A stretch of 64,000 nucleotides of DNA from Kuafuiihalomonas sp964473255 (GTDB lineage: Bacteria; Myxococcota; Kuafuiibacteriia; Kuafuiibacteriales; Kuafuiibacteriaceae), in NCBI GenBank assembly GCA_964473255.1, contig CAYYOT010000001.1, forward strand, positions 62,001 through 126,000, in the 5' to 3' direction. The notes beneath the pieces were generated by a model that saw only the letters and a program-made list of their open reading frames with translations, was not told the origin of the DNA and made no database searches. Both the position numbers and the translations under genes were made by a program. This document shows positions 1 through 9,600 of the stretch, piece by piece; positions within the stretch are counted from its first letter, which is position 1; each line of letters begins with the position of its first letter.

Positions 1-312
1 TCGAATGCGGAGCTCAAGGCGGTTTTGGACCGAATCGGTTCCGGATACTTCTCGGGCGGAAACGCCGACTTGTTCAGGCCGATCGTGGATAACCTCCTCT
101 ATGATGACCCTTACATGCTGTTGGCCGACTTCCAGTCGTACATGGAGTGTCAGGACCAGGTGTCGAACGTATGGCGAGACCAGCAGCGGTGGACACGAAT
201 GTCGATCTTGAATTCGGCGCGGATGGGCAAGTTTTCGTCCGACAGGTCGATTCGCGACTATTGTGAAGATGTATGGCAAGTCGAGCCGGTGCCGGTCGCT
301 CCCCTTCGTTGA
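1..312 (+). CDS. glgP: Glycogen/alpha-glucan phosphorylase, C-terminal fragment
   Basis: Only the last 103 residues are in the window; the reading frame is open from base 1, so the 5' part lies outside. Glycogen phosphorylase (GT35, PLP-dependent) releases glucose-1-phosphate from storage glucan in the cytoplasm. The fragment carries the family's conserved tail: WTRMSILNSARMGKFSSDRS followed by IRDYCEDVW, preceded by a YMLLADFQSY segment, all typical of the last helices of the enzyme. The catalytic PLP lysine lies upstream and cannot be checked. The stop is followed after 24 bases by fbaA on the same strand, which suggests one transcript for glycogen mobilisation and lower glycolysis. Confidence 0.93.
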   Translation, partial: SNAELKAVLDRIGSGYFSGGNADLFRPIVDNLLYDDPYMLLADFQSYMECQDQVSNVWRDQQRWTRMSILNSARMGKFSSDRSIRDYCEDVWQVEPVPVAPLR

Positions 313-336
313 AGCGGTCTGCCGAAAGGACATTGT

Positions 337-1416
337 ATGAACAAGAGTAAAATTGATGTTCAGGCCGGCGTGATCACCGGCGACCTCGTGCAAGAGGTGT
401 TCGCCCACGCCAAGGCCAACGACTACGCGCTTCCGGCGGTAAACGTCGTTGGTTCCAATGGAATCAACGGCGTCCTGGAGACCGCACGCGACGTTAGAGC
501 TCCCGTGATATGCCAGTTCTCGAATGGTGGGTCCGCCTTCGTCGCGGGCAAAGGCTTGGTGAACGACGGGCAGCAGGCCTCGATCGCGGGAGCGATCGCC
601 GGCGCACATCATGTTCACCAGCTAGCCGAGGCGTATGACGCACGAGTCATTCTGCACACCGATCACTGTGCGAAGAAGCTGCTTCCCTGGATCGATGGTC
701 TCCTCGCTGCTGGCGAGAAGTACAACGAGATCCACGGAAAGCCGCTCTTCAGTTCCCACATGCTCGACCTATCCGAGGAGCCGCTCGAAGAGAACATCGC
801 CATCTGCAAGATGTACCTGGAGCGAATGACGAAGATGGGCATGACGCTGGAGATTGAGCTCGGAGTGACCGGCGGTGAGGAAGACGGCGTCGACAATACC
901 GGTATCGATAGCTCTCGCTTGTACACGCAACCGGAGGAGGTCGCCTACGCTTACGAAGAGCTGGGCAAGGTGTCGGACCGGTTCACGATTGCTGCGTCCT
1001 TCGGCAACGTTCATGGTGTGTATAAGCCTGGCAACGTGAAGCTCACGCCGGCAATCCTCGACAAGTCTCAGCGATACATTCAGGATACTTTCGGCACCGG
1101 TCCCAAGCCGGTCAACTTCGTCTTCCATGGCGGCTCAGGCTCCTCGCTAGAGGAGATTCGCGAAGCTATCTCTTACGGCGTCATCAAGATGAACGTCGAC
1201 ACCGACCTGCAGTGGGCATTGTGGGATGGGATTCGAAAGTTCTACCACGACCACGAAGGCTATCTGCAGTCGCAGATCGGCAACCCCGATGGCGCGGACG
1301 AGCCCAACAAGAAGTTCTACGATCCCCGAAACTGGCTGCGAAAGGGTGAAGAATCGTTCAAGGCCCGTCTGACGAAGGTCTTCGAGGATCTAAACGACGT
1401 CGACCGGCTGGCTTGA
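337..1416 (+). CDS. fbaA: Class II fructose-1,6-bisphosphate aldolase
   Basis: Cleaves fructose-1,6-bisphosphate to DHAP and glyceraldehyde-3-phosphate (and the reverse) in the cytoplasm, using a divalent metal. The 359-residue length matches the E. coli FbaA (class IIA) type. HTDHC at residues 107-111 supplies the catalytic Asp109 and metal ligand His110, at the same numbers as in E. coli. Further metal and phosphate-loop motifs are NVHGVYKPG, VFHGGSGSS and KMNVDTDLQWA. The ATG is preceded by GAAAGGA at a good distance. It sits 24 bases after glgP and 9 bases before ackA, so a glgP-fba-ackA-pta operon is likely. Nothing looks damaged. Confidence 0.97.
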   Translation: MNKSKIDVQAGVITGDLVQEVFAHAKANDYALPAVNVVGSNGINGVLETARDVRAPVICQFSNGGSAFVAGKGLVNDGQQASIAGAIAGAHHVHQLAEAYDARVILHTDHCAKKLLPWIDGLLAAGEKYNEIHGKPLFSSHMLDLSEEPLEENIAICKMYLERMTKMGMTLEIELGVTGGEEDGVDNTGIDSSRLYTQPEEVAYAYEELGKVSDRFTIAASFGNVHGVYKPGNVKLTPAILDKSQRYIQDTFGTGPKPVNFVFHGGSGSSLEEIREAISYGVIKMNVDTDLQWALWDGIRKFYHDHEGYLQSQIGNPDGADEPNKKFYDPRNWLRKGEESFKARLTKVFEDLNDVDRLA

Positions 1417-1425
1417 GGTGGGCAT

Positions 1426-2616
1426 ATGGTCAGCCACGTCTTGGTCGTGAACTGCGGCTCGTCCTCGGTGAAGTTCAGCGTGGTCGAGCCGCATGCGGGG
1501 GAGGAGCTCGCGCACGGTTTGGCCGAGCGTCTGACAACGGACGGGGCGCGCCTCCTGGTCGCGGCGGGTGGAGGGGAGGGCTCGGTACACATACCCGGAG
1601 CCGACCATGCCGGTGCCCTACGCGCGGCGGTCACCGCCTTGGACGAGCGCGGCATTCTCGGGCGGGTGAAGGCCGTCGGACATCGTGTCGTGCACGGGGG
1701 CGAGAAGTTTCACGAGCCGATCTTGATCGATGAGGCCGTGCTCGAGGAGGTCGGGTCACTCTCACCTCTTGCCCCGCTGCACAATCCCATCAATGTGGTG
1801 GGTATCGAGGCGGCGCAGGCGGCCCTCCCGAACCGACCGCACGTCGCCGTCTTCGACACCGCTTTTCATCAGACCATGCCGGTCGAGGCTTTCCTATACG
1901 CGGTGCCGAGCAATCTCTACGAAGAGCACGGCATTCGGCGCTATGGGTTTCACGGGTCATCGCACGAGTGGGTCACCCGTGAAGCCGAACGGCGTCTCGG
2001 TACGAGCGATCTGGGGCTGGTCACGGCTCATCTCGGCAACGGCTGCAGCGCCGCGGCCGTGTATCGAGGTCGGAGTCTCGATACGACCATGGGACTGACG
2101 CCCCTCGAAGGCCTGGTCATGGGAACTCGTTCGGGTGACGTCGACCCGGGGATGCTTCCGCTCGTCGGGCAATTGACGGGCCGAGACCTCGACGGGGTGA
2201 TCGACCTGTTGAATCGGGAGTCGGGTCTGCTCGGACTTTCGGGACTTTCGAACGACATGCGGGAACTTCTCGCCGCTCGGTCTTCTGGCAACGAGGGGGC
2301 GGGTCGAGCCATCGGTGTTTTCTGTCATCGGTTGGCACGGGCCATCGGCGGCTTGGCGGTGTCGCTGCCCCGTTTGGATGCGGTCGTGTTCACGGGCGGC
2401 ATCGGTGAGCGCGCTCCCGAAATTCGGGCAGAGACGCTCGGTCGACTGGCGGTCCTGGGCTTTCAGGTCGACGAGGCGGCGAACGCCGACCACGGTCGCT
2501 CGAGCGATGGTCGGATTACCGTCGAGGGTGGGCCCTTGGCACTGGTGCTGTCCACCAACGAGGAGCGCATGATCGCGCTCCATGTGGCGGACGTCGTCGG
2601 AACGACGTCGCCCTGA
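1426..2616 (+). CDS. ackA: Acetate kinase
   Basis: Interconverts acetyl phosphate + ADP and acetate + ATP, giving substrate-level ATP or activating acetate. The 396-residue length is normal for the family. The N-terminal VNCGSSSVK phosphate-binding loop, HRVVHGG, FDTAFHQTMP, RYGFHGSSH, HLGNG and FTGGIGE motifs of the ASKHA fold are all present. The start ATG follows GAGGTGG just after the aldolase stop (9-base gap). The next gene, pta, begins 10 bases downstream, the classic ackA-pta pairing. A cytoplasmic dimer is expected from the family. Confidence 0.97.
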   Translation: MVSHVLVVNCGSSSVKFSVVEPHAGEELAHGLAERLTTDGARLLVAAGGGEGSVHIPGADHAGALRAAVTALDERGILGRVKAVGHRVVHGGEKFHEPILIDEAVLEEVGSLSPLAPLHNPINVVGIEAAQAALPNRPHVAVFDTAFHQTMPVEAFLYAVPSNLYEEHGIRRYGFHGSSHEWVTREAERRLGTSDLGLVTAHLGNGCSAAAVYRGRSLDTTMGLTPLEGLVMGTRSGDVDPGMLPLVGQLTGRDLDGVIDLLNRESGLLGLSGLSNDMRELLAARSSGNEGAGRAIGVFCHRLARAIGGLAVSLPRLDAVVFTGGIGERAPEIRAETLGRLAVLGFQVDEAANADHGRSSDGRITVEGGPLALVLSTNEERMIALHVADVVGTTSP

Positions 2617-2626
2617 GAGGAAATCG

Positions 2627-4810
2627 ATGGCTCGAACACTTCTCCTCGTTCCCACCGGAAAGCGAGTCGGTCTCACATCGATCGGTCTCGGGCTGATTCG
2701 GGCGCTCGAACGCACGGGCACCCGAGTGGCCTTCGCCAAGCCGCTGACGCAGGCGGTCTCGCCCTACGAGCCTGACCTTTCGACCGCGCTGGTTCGTTCG
2801 ATGAGCTCGCTACACCCCCCGGAGCCGATTCCGGCGGCACGTGCCGCCCATCTGCTGTCCGAGGGGCAAGCCCAGGTCTTGATGGAGGAGATCGTCGCCC
2901 GACTCGCGCCCCTTCAAAGCGAGGCCGACGTCATGGTGGTCGAGGGGCTCGTGCCGGACGAGAGTTTGATTTACTCGCTTCGCGTCAATCGATTGATGGC
3001 TGAAGCGCTCGATGCCGACCTGCTCTTGGTCGGAGCGCACCGCGGTCTCGACCCTCGACAGGTCGTGGAAGCCTTCGAAGTCGTGGCACAAGGTTACCAG
3101 GAGAAGGGCGTAGGCATCGCCGGGTGTGTCCTCAACAAGGCCCGCTTCGAACCGGAGAACGAGACGAATACGGCATCCTTGGTGATTCCGGCGGTTCATC
3201 ACGTGGGCGACGACGATCTCCTCGCGGAAGGTCGAGCGCTGTTGTCGGCTGCCGGTCTCGACTACCCGCTAGTCGGTGTGATTCCCTTCGACCAGCGATT
3301 GGCCGCGCCCCGGATGAGCGATGTCGCTCGCACGCTCGAGGCGCGCGTGCTCCGTGAGGGCGACCTGCAGACGCGGCGCGTCCACACGTTCAGGATCGCG
3401 GCCATGACGGTTCCGAACCTCGCCGCCTACATCACGCCCCACACGCTGATCGTGACTCCCGGAGACCGAAGTGACGTCGTCATGGCGTGTGCACTCGCAT
3501 CGCTTTCCGGCGTTCCCGTGGCTGGCCTTTTACTGACCGGCGGTCTCGAGCCGCCCCCGGAAGTCATGAAGCTTTGCGATCGCGCATTTTTGAGCGGCTT
3601 GCCGGTACTCTTGGTGGACGAGCTGACTACGCCGACCATGGCGTACCTGAGCGAGCTCGACTTCTCGGTTCCGGTCGACGACACGGTGCGGGCGGCGGCA
3701 ATGGTCAACCTCGTGGCTTCACACTTCGACCCGGAGTGGTTGGCGGACCTCCGCTCGGAGACCCGTGAACCGCGTCTTTCGCCGCCTGCGTTTCGGCATC
3801 GTCTGCTCGAGGAGGCCCGCGCCAAGCCGCAGCGGATCGTCTTGCCTGAAGGCCACGAGCCGCGAACGATCGCCGCCGCCTCGGTATGCCAGGACCGAGG
3901 GATTGCTCGTTGCGTCTTGCTCGGGAAACGGGAGCGGATCAAGAACATCGCCGCCGACCACGGCGTGCTCTTGCCCGAAAGCATGGAAGTTCTGGATCCC
4001 GATGTCGTGCGGGAGGCTTACATCGATTCCCTCGTCGAGATGCGGCGCCACAAAGGCATGACGCCCGAGTTCGCGCTCCAAGAACTGCACGACAACGTCA
4101 TGCTCGGCACGGTCATGCTAGCCCGCGATGAGGTCGACGGCCTCGTTTCGGGCGCGGTGCACACCACGGCCAACACGATTCGCCCGGCGCTTCGGCTCAT
4201 CAAGACCGCCCCGACGGCCCGGCTCGTGAGCTCGGTGTTCTTCATGTGCCTCCCTGACCAGGTGCTCGTGTACGGCGACTGCGCGGTAAATCCGGACCCC
4301 GACGCGGAAGAGCTGGCCGATATCGCGATCCAGTCGGCGGACAGCGCGAAGTCGTTCGGGATCCCCGCCCGGGTTGCGATGATCAGCTACTCGACCGGGG
4401 ACAGCGGCCAGGGGGCCGATATCGACAAGGTCCGTCGCGCAACCGTGATCGCTCGCGAGCTTCGGCCCGACCTGCTCCTGGATGGGCCTCTACAGTATGA
4501 CGCGGCGATCAATGCCGACGTAGCCAAGGTGAAGGCACCCGACAGTCCCGTCGCCGGTCGCGCGACCGTCCTCATCTTTCCCGACCTCAACACGGGCAAC
4601 ACCACGTACAAGGCCGTTCAGCGCTCCGCCCGGGTGGTGAGCATGGGTCCAATGCTTCAAGGCTTGAATAAGCCCGTCAATGACCTTTCGCGCGGCGCGA
4701 TGATCGAAGACATCGTCTACACGGTGGCGCTCACTGCGATTCAGGCTCAGCGTCGCGCCGCGCAGGTTCCGGAAGCCGAGCTCGCCGGCCCGCCGGCCCG
4801 TCGGGTTTGA
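2627..4810 (+). CDS. pta: Phosphate acetyltransferase, long form
   Basis: Converts acetyl-CoA + Pi to acetyl phosphate + CoA, feeding AckA. At 727 residues it is the long Pta type. The N-terminal P-loop-like domain (LLLVPTGKRVGLTSI; dethiobiotin-synthetase-like fold) is followed by a DRTGG-type middle region around residues 215-330. The catalytic PTA domain covers about residues 390-715 (PQRIVLPEGHEPR, DGLVSGAVHTTANT, SGQGADIDKVRRAT, FPDLNTGNTTYKAVQRSA). I chose the ATG at 2627 because GAGAGGAAA lies just upstream and MARTLLLVPTGKR is the usual N-terminus. An upstream in-frame start at 2582 would overlap ackA. The N-terminal domain is a known allosteric or oligomerisation module in the long form. 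Confidence 0.96.
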   Translation: MARTLLLVPTGKRVGLTSIGLGLIRALERTGTRVAFAKPLTQAVSPYEPDLSTALVRSMSSLHPPEPIPAARAAHLLSEGQAQVLMEEIVARLAPLQSEADVMVVEGLVPDESLIYSLRVNRLMAEALDADLLLVGAHRGLDPRQVVEAFEVVAQGYQEKGVGIAGCVLNKARFEPENETNTASLVIPAVHHVGDDDLLAEGRALLSAAGLDYPLVGVIPFDQRLAAPRMSDVARTLEARVLREGDLQTRRVHTFRIAAMTVPNLAAYITPHTLIVTPGDRSDVVMACALASLSGVPVAGLLLTGGLEPPPEVMKLCDRAFLSGLPVLLVDELTTPTMAYLSELDFSVPVDDTVRAAAMVNLVASHFDPEWLADLRSETREPRLSPPAFRHRLLEEARAKPQRIVLPEGHEPRTIAAASVCQDRGIARCVLLGKRERIKNIAADHGVLLPESMEVLDPDVVREAYIDSLVEMRRHKGMTPEFALQELHDNVMLGTVMLARDEVDGLVSGAVHTTANTIRPALRLIKTAPTARLVSSVFFMCLPDQVLVYGDCAVNPDPDAEELADIAIQSADSAKSFGIPARVAMISYSTGDSGQGADIDKVRRATVIARELRPDLLLDGPLQYDAAINADVAKVKAPDSPVAGRATVLIFPDLNTGNTTYKAVQRSARVVSMGPMLQGLNKPVNDLSRGAMIEDIVYTVALTAIQAQRRAAQVPEAELAGPPARRV

Positions 4811-4929
4811 TTCCAACGAAAGAGCTGCAGTTGACGCCTCAGTGGTGCCTTTTGGGCGATACGTGAACTTCAGGGGACAGCTCCCGAGGCGTTGAGTTTG
4901 GACCACATCTGGGGCAGTCCCGTTTTGTC

Positions 4930-6069
4930 ATGCGAAGGGATTGGCCACTTGCCGCAATCATCTCCATCACTTTCATCAGCACCGCACACGCCGACGTGAC
5001 CGTGCCTTCGGGGTCGAGCATCCTGGTGCGAACCACGGAACCGATCGACTCGAGGCGCATGGGAGAAGGGGCTCGGTTCACGGTCGTCCTCGAATCCAAC
5101 CTCTCGTCCGACGGCGCGGTTGCCGTCAAAGCGGGCGCCAAGGTCTACGGGAAGATCTTCGAAGTGAGGAAGTCACGACGCCTGGTGGGGAAAGCGGAGG
5201 TCACCGTCGCTCTCACGGAGATCTCCGTCGGCGGCAACCTGGTGCCCATCACGACGAGCGGCGTGCGGGCCGTGGGTGAGCAGAAGGCCAAAAAGAGCGC
5301 CAAGAAGGTAGCGGCTGGCGCGGCCGTCGGAGCCATGTTCGGGGGGGGCTCGGGGGCCAAGACGGGGGCCGCGGTGGGTGCAACCGCGGCGCTCTTGACG
5401 CAAGGCTCCCAGATCAACATCCCGGCGAACACGCTCCTCGACTTCACGCTGGCCAAGCCGCTGTCCGTCGGAGGCGTGGAGGCCAAGGCGAAATCGGCGC
5501 CGAGCGAGGGTACGGTGGATGCTTCAGCTACCGCGCTCGCCATGGCTCAAGTCCGGACCAAGCAGGACGCGGAGCTGCGTGAGTACAGCTGGAAGCTGCG
5601 GACGGAGCTCAAGAAGGCGGGCCAGACGAAGCTCGTCCGACTGGAGCTTCTTCGCTATTCCGGCGACAGCATCCAGCGCACCAAATTGAGCGACGATCCT
5701 TCCCCCGCCGGAGACGCCGATAAGATCCTCGCGCAGGTTCGGGAGCTGCAACCATACGCGCTCCTCACTGCCGGAGAACTCTTGGACTTCATGCAGAATG
5801 CCGAGCTCACGGTCGACAGCGGGAAGATAACCGCCGTCGGCAGCAGCGTCATCAACGACGGCGACAGGATCACGATGATCATCGATCAGAAGACACACTT
5901 CATTTTGAGCCAGAGCGTCGAGGCGAAGCTGGGCGGTCAGCCGGCGATTGGGACCATCACCTTCCGCAAGCCGGGCCAGACCCCGCCCGGGCCCTCCAAG
6001 GCTCAAGTGGAGGTTCCGGCTACCAAGACGACCATCGTCGTCGAGGCTTTCAACTTCGAGAAGCAGTGA
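4930..6069 (+). CDS. Secreted protein with glycine-zipper segment, unknown function
   Basis: A 379-residue protein with a probable Sec signal peptide (positively charged MRR, hydrophobic stretch to about residue 17, cleavage near THA-DVTV at 20-22). Residues 25-115 form a beta-rich region with a 'GSSILVRTTEPIDS' opening, resembling the barrel-like domains of TrbI/VirB10-type and related envelope proteins. Residues 128-156 form a Gly/Ala-rich zipper (AAGAAVGAMFGGGSGAKTG), a pattern that associates with membranes. The C-terminal 180 residues look mixed alpha/beta and match nothing I recognise. The function is not known. An envelope or periplasmic location is an inference from the signal and zipper. 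The next gene starts 44 bases downstream on the same strand. Confidence 0.75.
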   Translation: MRRDWPLAAIISITFISTAHADVTVPSGSSILVRTTEPIDSRRMGEGARFTVVLESNLSSDGAVAVKAGAKVYGKIFEVRKSRRLVGKAEVTVALTEISVGGNLVPITTSGVRAVGEQKAKKSAKKVAAGAAVGAMFGGGSGAKTGAAVGATAALLTQGSQINIPANTLLDFTLAKPLSVGGVEAKAKSAPSEGTVDASATALAMAQVRTKQDAELREYSWKLRTELKKAGQTKLVRLELLRYSGDSIQRTKLSDDPSPAGDADKILAQVRELQPYALLTAGELLDFMQNAELTVDSGKITAVGSSVINDGDRITMIIDQKTHFILSQSVEAKLGGQPAIGTITFRKPGQTPPGPSKAQVEVPATKTTIVVEAFNFEKQ

Positions 6070-6113
6070 CGCTTCACTGACGCGGCGCACCGGATGGGGT
6101 ACACGCGTGGGCG

Positions 6114-6680
6114 ATGAGTGCAGTGGCAGTGCTCGTGGCGATGGCGGCGGCTGGGCAGTTCGGGGAGCGTAGCCCAAGCCCCTACGAGGCGCCCGAGGGG
6201 TATCGGTGGAACTTCGTGTCCGTTCGTGCCGCCCACGCCTACCACAACCTAGATGAGCGGGAGGCGGTAGACCTCGGGGCGCCCGCCGACGAACATCTCG
6301 GGGGCTTCGTCCTGGCCTACCAGCGCTCGCTCATTCCCGGGCTGTTCGGGATTGGCATTTCGAATGCGTACATGTTCAACGCCGACCGCTTCGACATCCC
6401 CATCGACATCCTCTTGGTCGTCATGCAGCAGTTCGGCGACTGGCGCCCGTACCTGTCGCTGGGGCCCACGATGAGCCTCCGCTGGTATCACGCCGACCGC
6501 GCCGCCCAAGAGGGCGTCGACTTCGAGTTCACGTTGGGATTCGCGGGCGGTGTAGGCGTCATTTGGCAGTTCAAAGAGCGCTGGGGCCTGCTCATAGAGG
6601 TCCACGGCAGCTTCATTCCCAACAGCGACGTCGTCGAAGCCGAGCTCAACGACTCGCTCGGGTTCATCTATCGCTTCTGA
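6114..6680 (+). CDS. Small outer-membrane beta-barrel-like protein
   Basis: A 188-residue protein with an N-terminal hydrophobic signal (SAVAVLVAMAAAGQFG). Alternating polar/aromatic segments follow, such as WNFVSVRAAHAYH, FVLAYQRSL, YLSLGPTMSLRWYH and FTLGFAGGVGVIWQF. It ends with GFIYRF; a C-terminal Phe is the usual signal for BAM-dependent insertion. Size and pattern suit an 8-stranded barrel of the OmpA/OmpW-like kind, but no family is certain. The last 17 bases overlap the end of the convergent FG-GAP repeat gene. It is probably cotranscribed with the preceding secreted protein (44-base gap). Function unknown. Confidence 0.7.
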   Translation: MSAVAVLVAMAAAGQFGERSPSPYEAPEGYRWNFVSVRAAHAYHNLDEREAVDLGAPADEHLGGFVLAYQRSLIPGLFGIGISNAYMFNADRFDIPIDILLVVMQQFGDWRPYLSLGPTMSLRWYHADRAAQEGVDFEFTLGFAGGVGVIWQFKERWGLLIEVHGSFIPNSDVVEAELNDSLGFIYRF

Positions 6681-9600
6681 GCCGTCCCACCGCGAAGAGC
6701 GCGGCCGCAAGCCAGGCTGCGGTGAGGGGGTGGAAAGGCACCGGAGTCGGGGGCTCGGCCGGCTCGGCGACGGCGACCAGTCGATTCTGACCGTCGTCGG
6801 TGGCGCTCACCGCGACCATGTCGCCCGCGAGGTCGAGGCTTTCGAACGACTGGTAGGCGGCGCTTCCGCCGGGAATGATGTCGCCTTCACGGACGAGCTC
6901 GTAGATCGTGTCGTTGATGTAGTAGTAGACGCCCTTCATTCCATCGCTGTCGGTCGCGGTGAAGACGACCACGCCGTTGTCGATGTCGACGACCGCGTCG
7001 TCCAGACTATCGACCTCGACGGGGCTCGCGTTTTCGATGGCGGCCGGCACCGACACCGCGGTCGAGAGCGCGCCTCCACTCCAGATGTACAGCGCCGACT
7101 GGTTCCCGCCGTCGAGAGCTACGAAGGCCACCGTGCTTCCGGACAGCGCGACCGCCGTATCGGCGCTGAATCCGCCGAGGGTCAGGCTCGCGTTGCTCGG
7201 GTCGGCGGTCCCTCCGTTGGCTATGAGCTCCACGCCTCCCGACGAGTTTGCGAAGTAGATGCCGGGCCGACCCAGCGTGTCCTCGGCGATGAAGACCGAG
7301 GTCGTGCCGGCTGTCTTAGGGCGCGAGAAGTCCGGTCCCAAGGTTCCCGTCCCGTCGGGGTCGGCCGTCGTGGTGTCGGCGATGACGGTGAAAGCCGAGC
7401 CGTCGTACGTGTAGACGCCGGTCGGCGCATCGCCGACGAGCGTGTCGGGGCCCTTCACTTCTACTTCCGGAGCATCGGTCCCGAGCTGGGTGCCTCCCGG
7501 TAGGAGCGTGCCCGCGGGTAGCGGGATGGTGAGCGCGAGCGGGTCCACGGTGCCCCGAACGACGCTGAACTCGGTGCTCTCCTCCCGTCCGCTGAAGACC
7601 AGCACGCCATCCACGAAGTCGTATGAGGGGAAGACATCGGCGATGGGCGCGTTGACGGTCGACCCAACGAACGCAGGTAGGCCGGGAAGCGGGGTCTGAT
7701 CGTCGACCACGGCGGTCGGAGGAGCGAGCCCGGTGCTCGAGAACAGGGCGACTCGAGCCGAGGTTCGGGCGGCGAACACCAGGTCATCGCCCGAGAAGAC
7801 GGGACGCCCCACCTCCAGGTACTTCTGCGCTCCGGCCACGGCGCCGAGGGGCTTTGACGTGGCGGCGGAACCGATCGTGACTTCGAAGGTGTCGATGTAG
7901 AGGTCGCTCGTATCGAGCGCGACGAAGGTGATCGTCGAGCCGTCGATGGCGACGGCGTCGATCGAGCCCAGCGTGCCGCCTCCCGGGAGCGGACTCGAGG
8001 CATCGACGACGGTCTGCACGTTGGTGGGAGCCGACGCCTCGAAGATGCCTTCGGTCGCCAGCGTTCCGTCGAAGCCGATGAAGGCGATGTTCCCGCTGCT
8101 CAAGTGACCGATGAGGTCGAACTCCTCGAAGTCCTCGGTGGGGCTCGTGGGGATCGCGACCGTATCGTCGACGATCAAGCGGAGCGGAGCGACGCCGTCT
8201 CCCTCGTATATGCCCGCCGACCCGATGCCGACGAACGCGACCTCGCCCGCGAGGATGGAGATCTCTTCGAAGGAGAGGAAGGACGTCACGCCTCCAGGGA
8301 TGGTCGTGGCCTCGTCGGCGATCAGCGTGATCGTCCCCGCGCTCTCCTTGAAGACGCCTTGGCCGCCAGAGCTGTCCACGGTGAAGGCGACCTCGCCCTG
8401 ATCGCCGGCCAGCTCGAAAAAGGCGGTGGGGATGGTGACCGCGCCGGGATAAGTCGTGGCGTCGTCGGCCACCACGCCGAGGACGCCGGAGTCGTCGCGA
8501 TAGATGCCGGTGAGGACGCCGCCGGTTCCCCCCTGGAAGACGATGTCACCATCCGTGACGATGACCTTTCCGAACGTGTCGAAGTTCCCCGCGCGGCCGG
8601 GGACCGGGGTCGCGGTGTCGGCGACGGCGGCCAGCGGTCCGCCGTCTTCGGAGTAGATGCCGAGACCGGAGCTGAACACGACCTGGCTTCCTTCGGAGGC
8701 TACGTCGATGAAGTTGGTCAAGAACGTGCCCGTCCCGCCGGGAACGGCGGTCCCCGCGTCCGCGACGAGGACCGACTGACCGCCGACCAGTTTGTAGACG
8801 CCTTCGCGATTGCCGCCCGCCCCGCCGATGAACGCCAGGTCTCCGCTCGACGACGACAGCTCGGAGGCTTCGGCGAAATCGGGGGCGGGAGCCGGGTCCG
8901 AACCCATCGCCGGGGCGGAGACGGTCAGCGGAAACGGAAGCTCGGCCGGTCCAAAGGAATAGGCGGCCCCCGTCAGGCCGTCGTCGTGGGGGGCCGCTGC
9001 CGCTACCCACTCCGACTCGGCCGACACCGCATAGCCAAATCGCACGCCTGACTGAGCGTCGAGAGCGGTAAGCTTCTGCTGCTGGGTCCAGGTCGACCCC
9101 GAACGCAAGAAGACGTAAGCGGCTCCCGTTTCCGTCCCCGCCAGATCATCGCTGTACGCGCCAACGATCACACGGTCGCCCATGACGTCGACGTCCCAAC
9201 CGAAGTCCTGACCGCTCTGTGGGTCCGAGGCGGACAGCGTTTGCTCGAGGCTCCAAGTGCCTGCACTCAGGGTGTAGACGTTGGCTAGACCGGGCCGACC
9301 GGCGATGCCAGCCGCGAAGGAGTTCGGAAGTCCGGCGATCAATGTCCCACCGTCGAGCTCGACTGACCGGCCGAGGTTAGAGAACGATCCTCCCGCGTTC
9401 AGCTCCTGCGTTTCGGTCCAGGTCGTTCCTACACGATCGAAGATGTACACGGCGCCGTTCTGGTTTCCGGGGCGGGCTGCCTCCCAGGCACCGATGGCGA
9501 CCGTGTCACCATCGAGCGAAACCGAGTACCCGAGCTCGTCGCCGGCCAAGGCGTTGGAGGCGGTCAGTTTTTGCTGTTGGGTCCACGTCGTTCCGCTTCG

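Noticed and set aside
8104..9051. Plus-strand frame of about 315 codons inside the FG-GAP gene
   Set aside because: Its Asp/Glu/Arg/Gly-rich composition is the mirror of the repeat protein; no start signal or motif.
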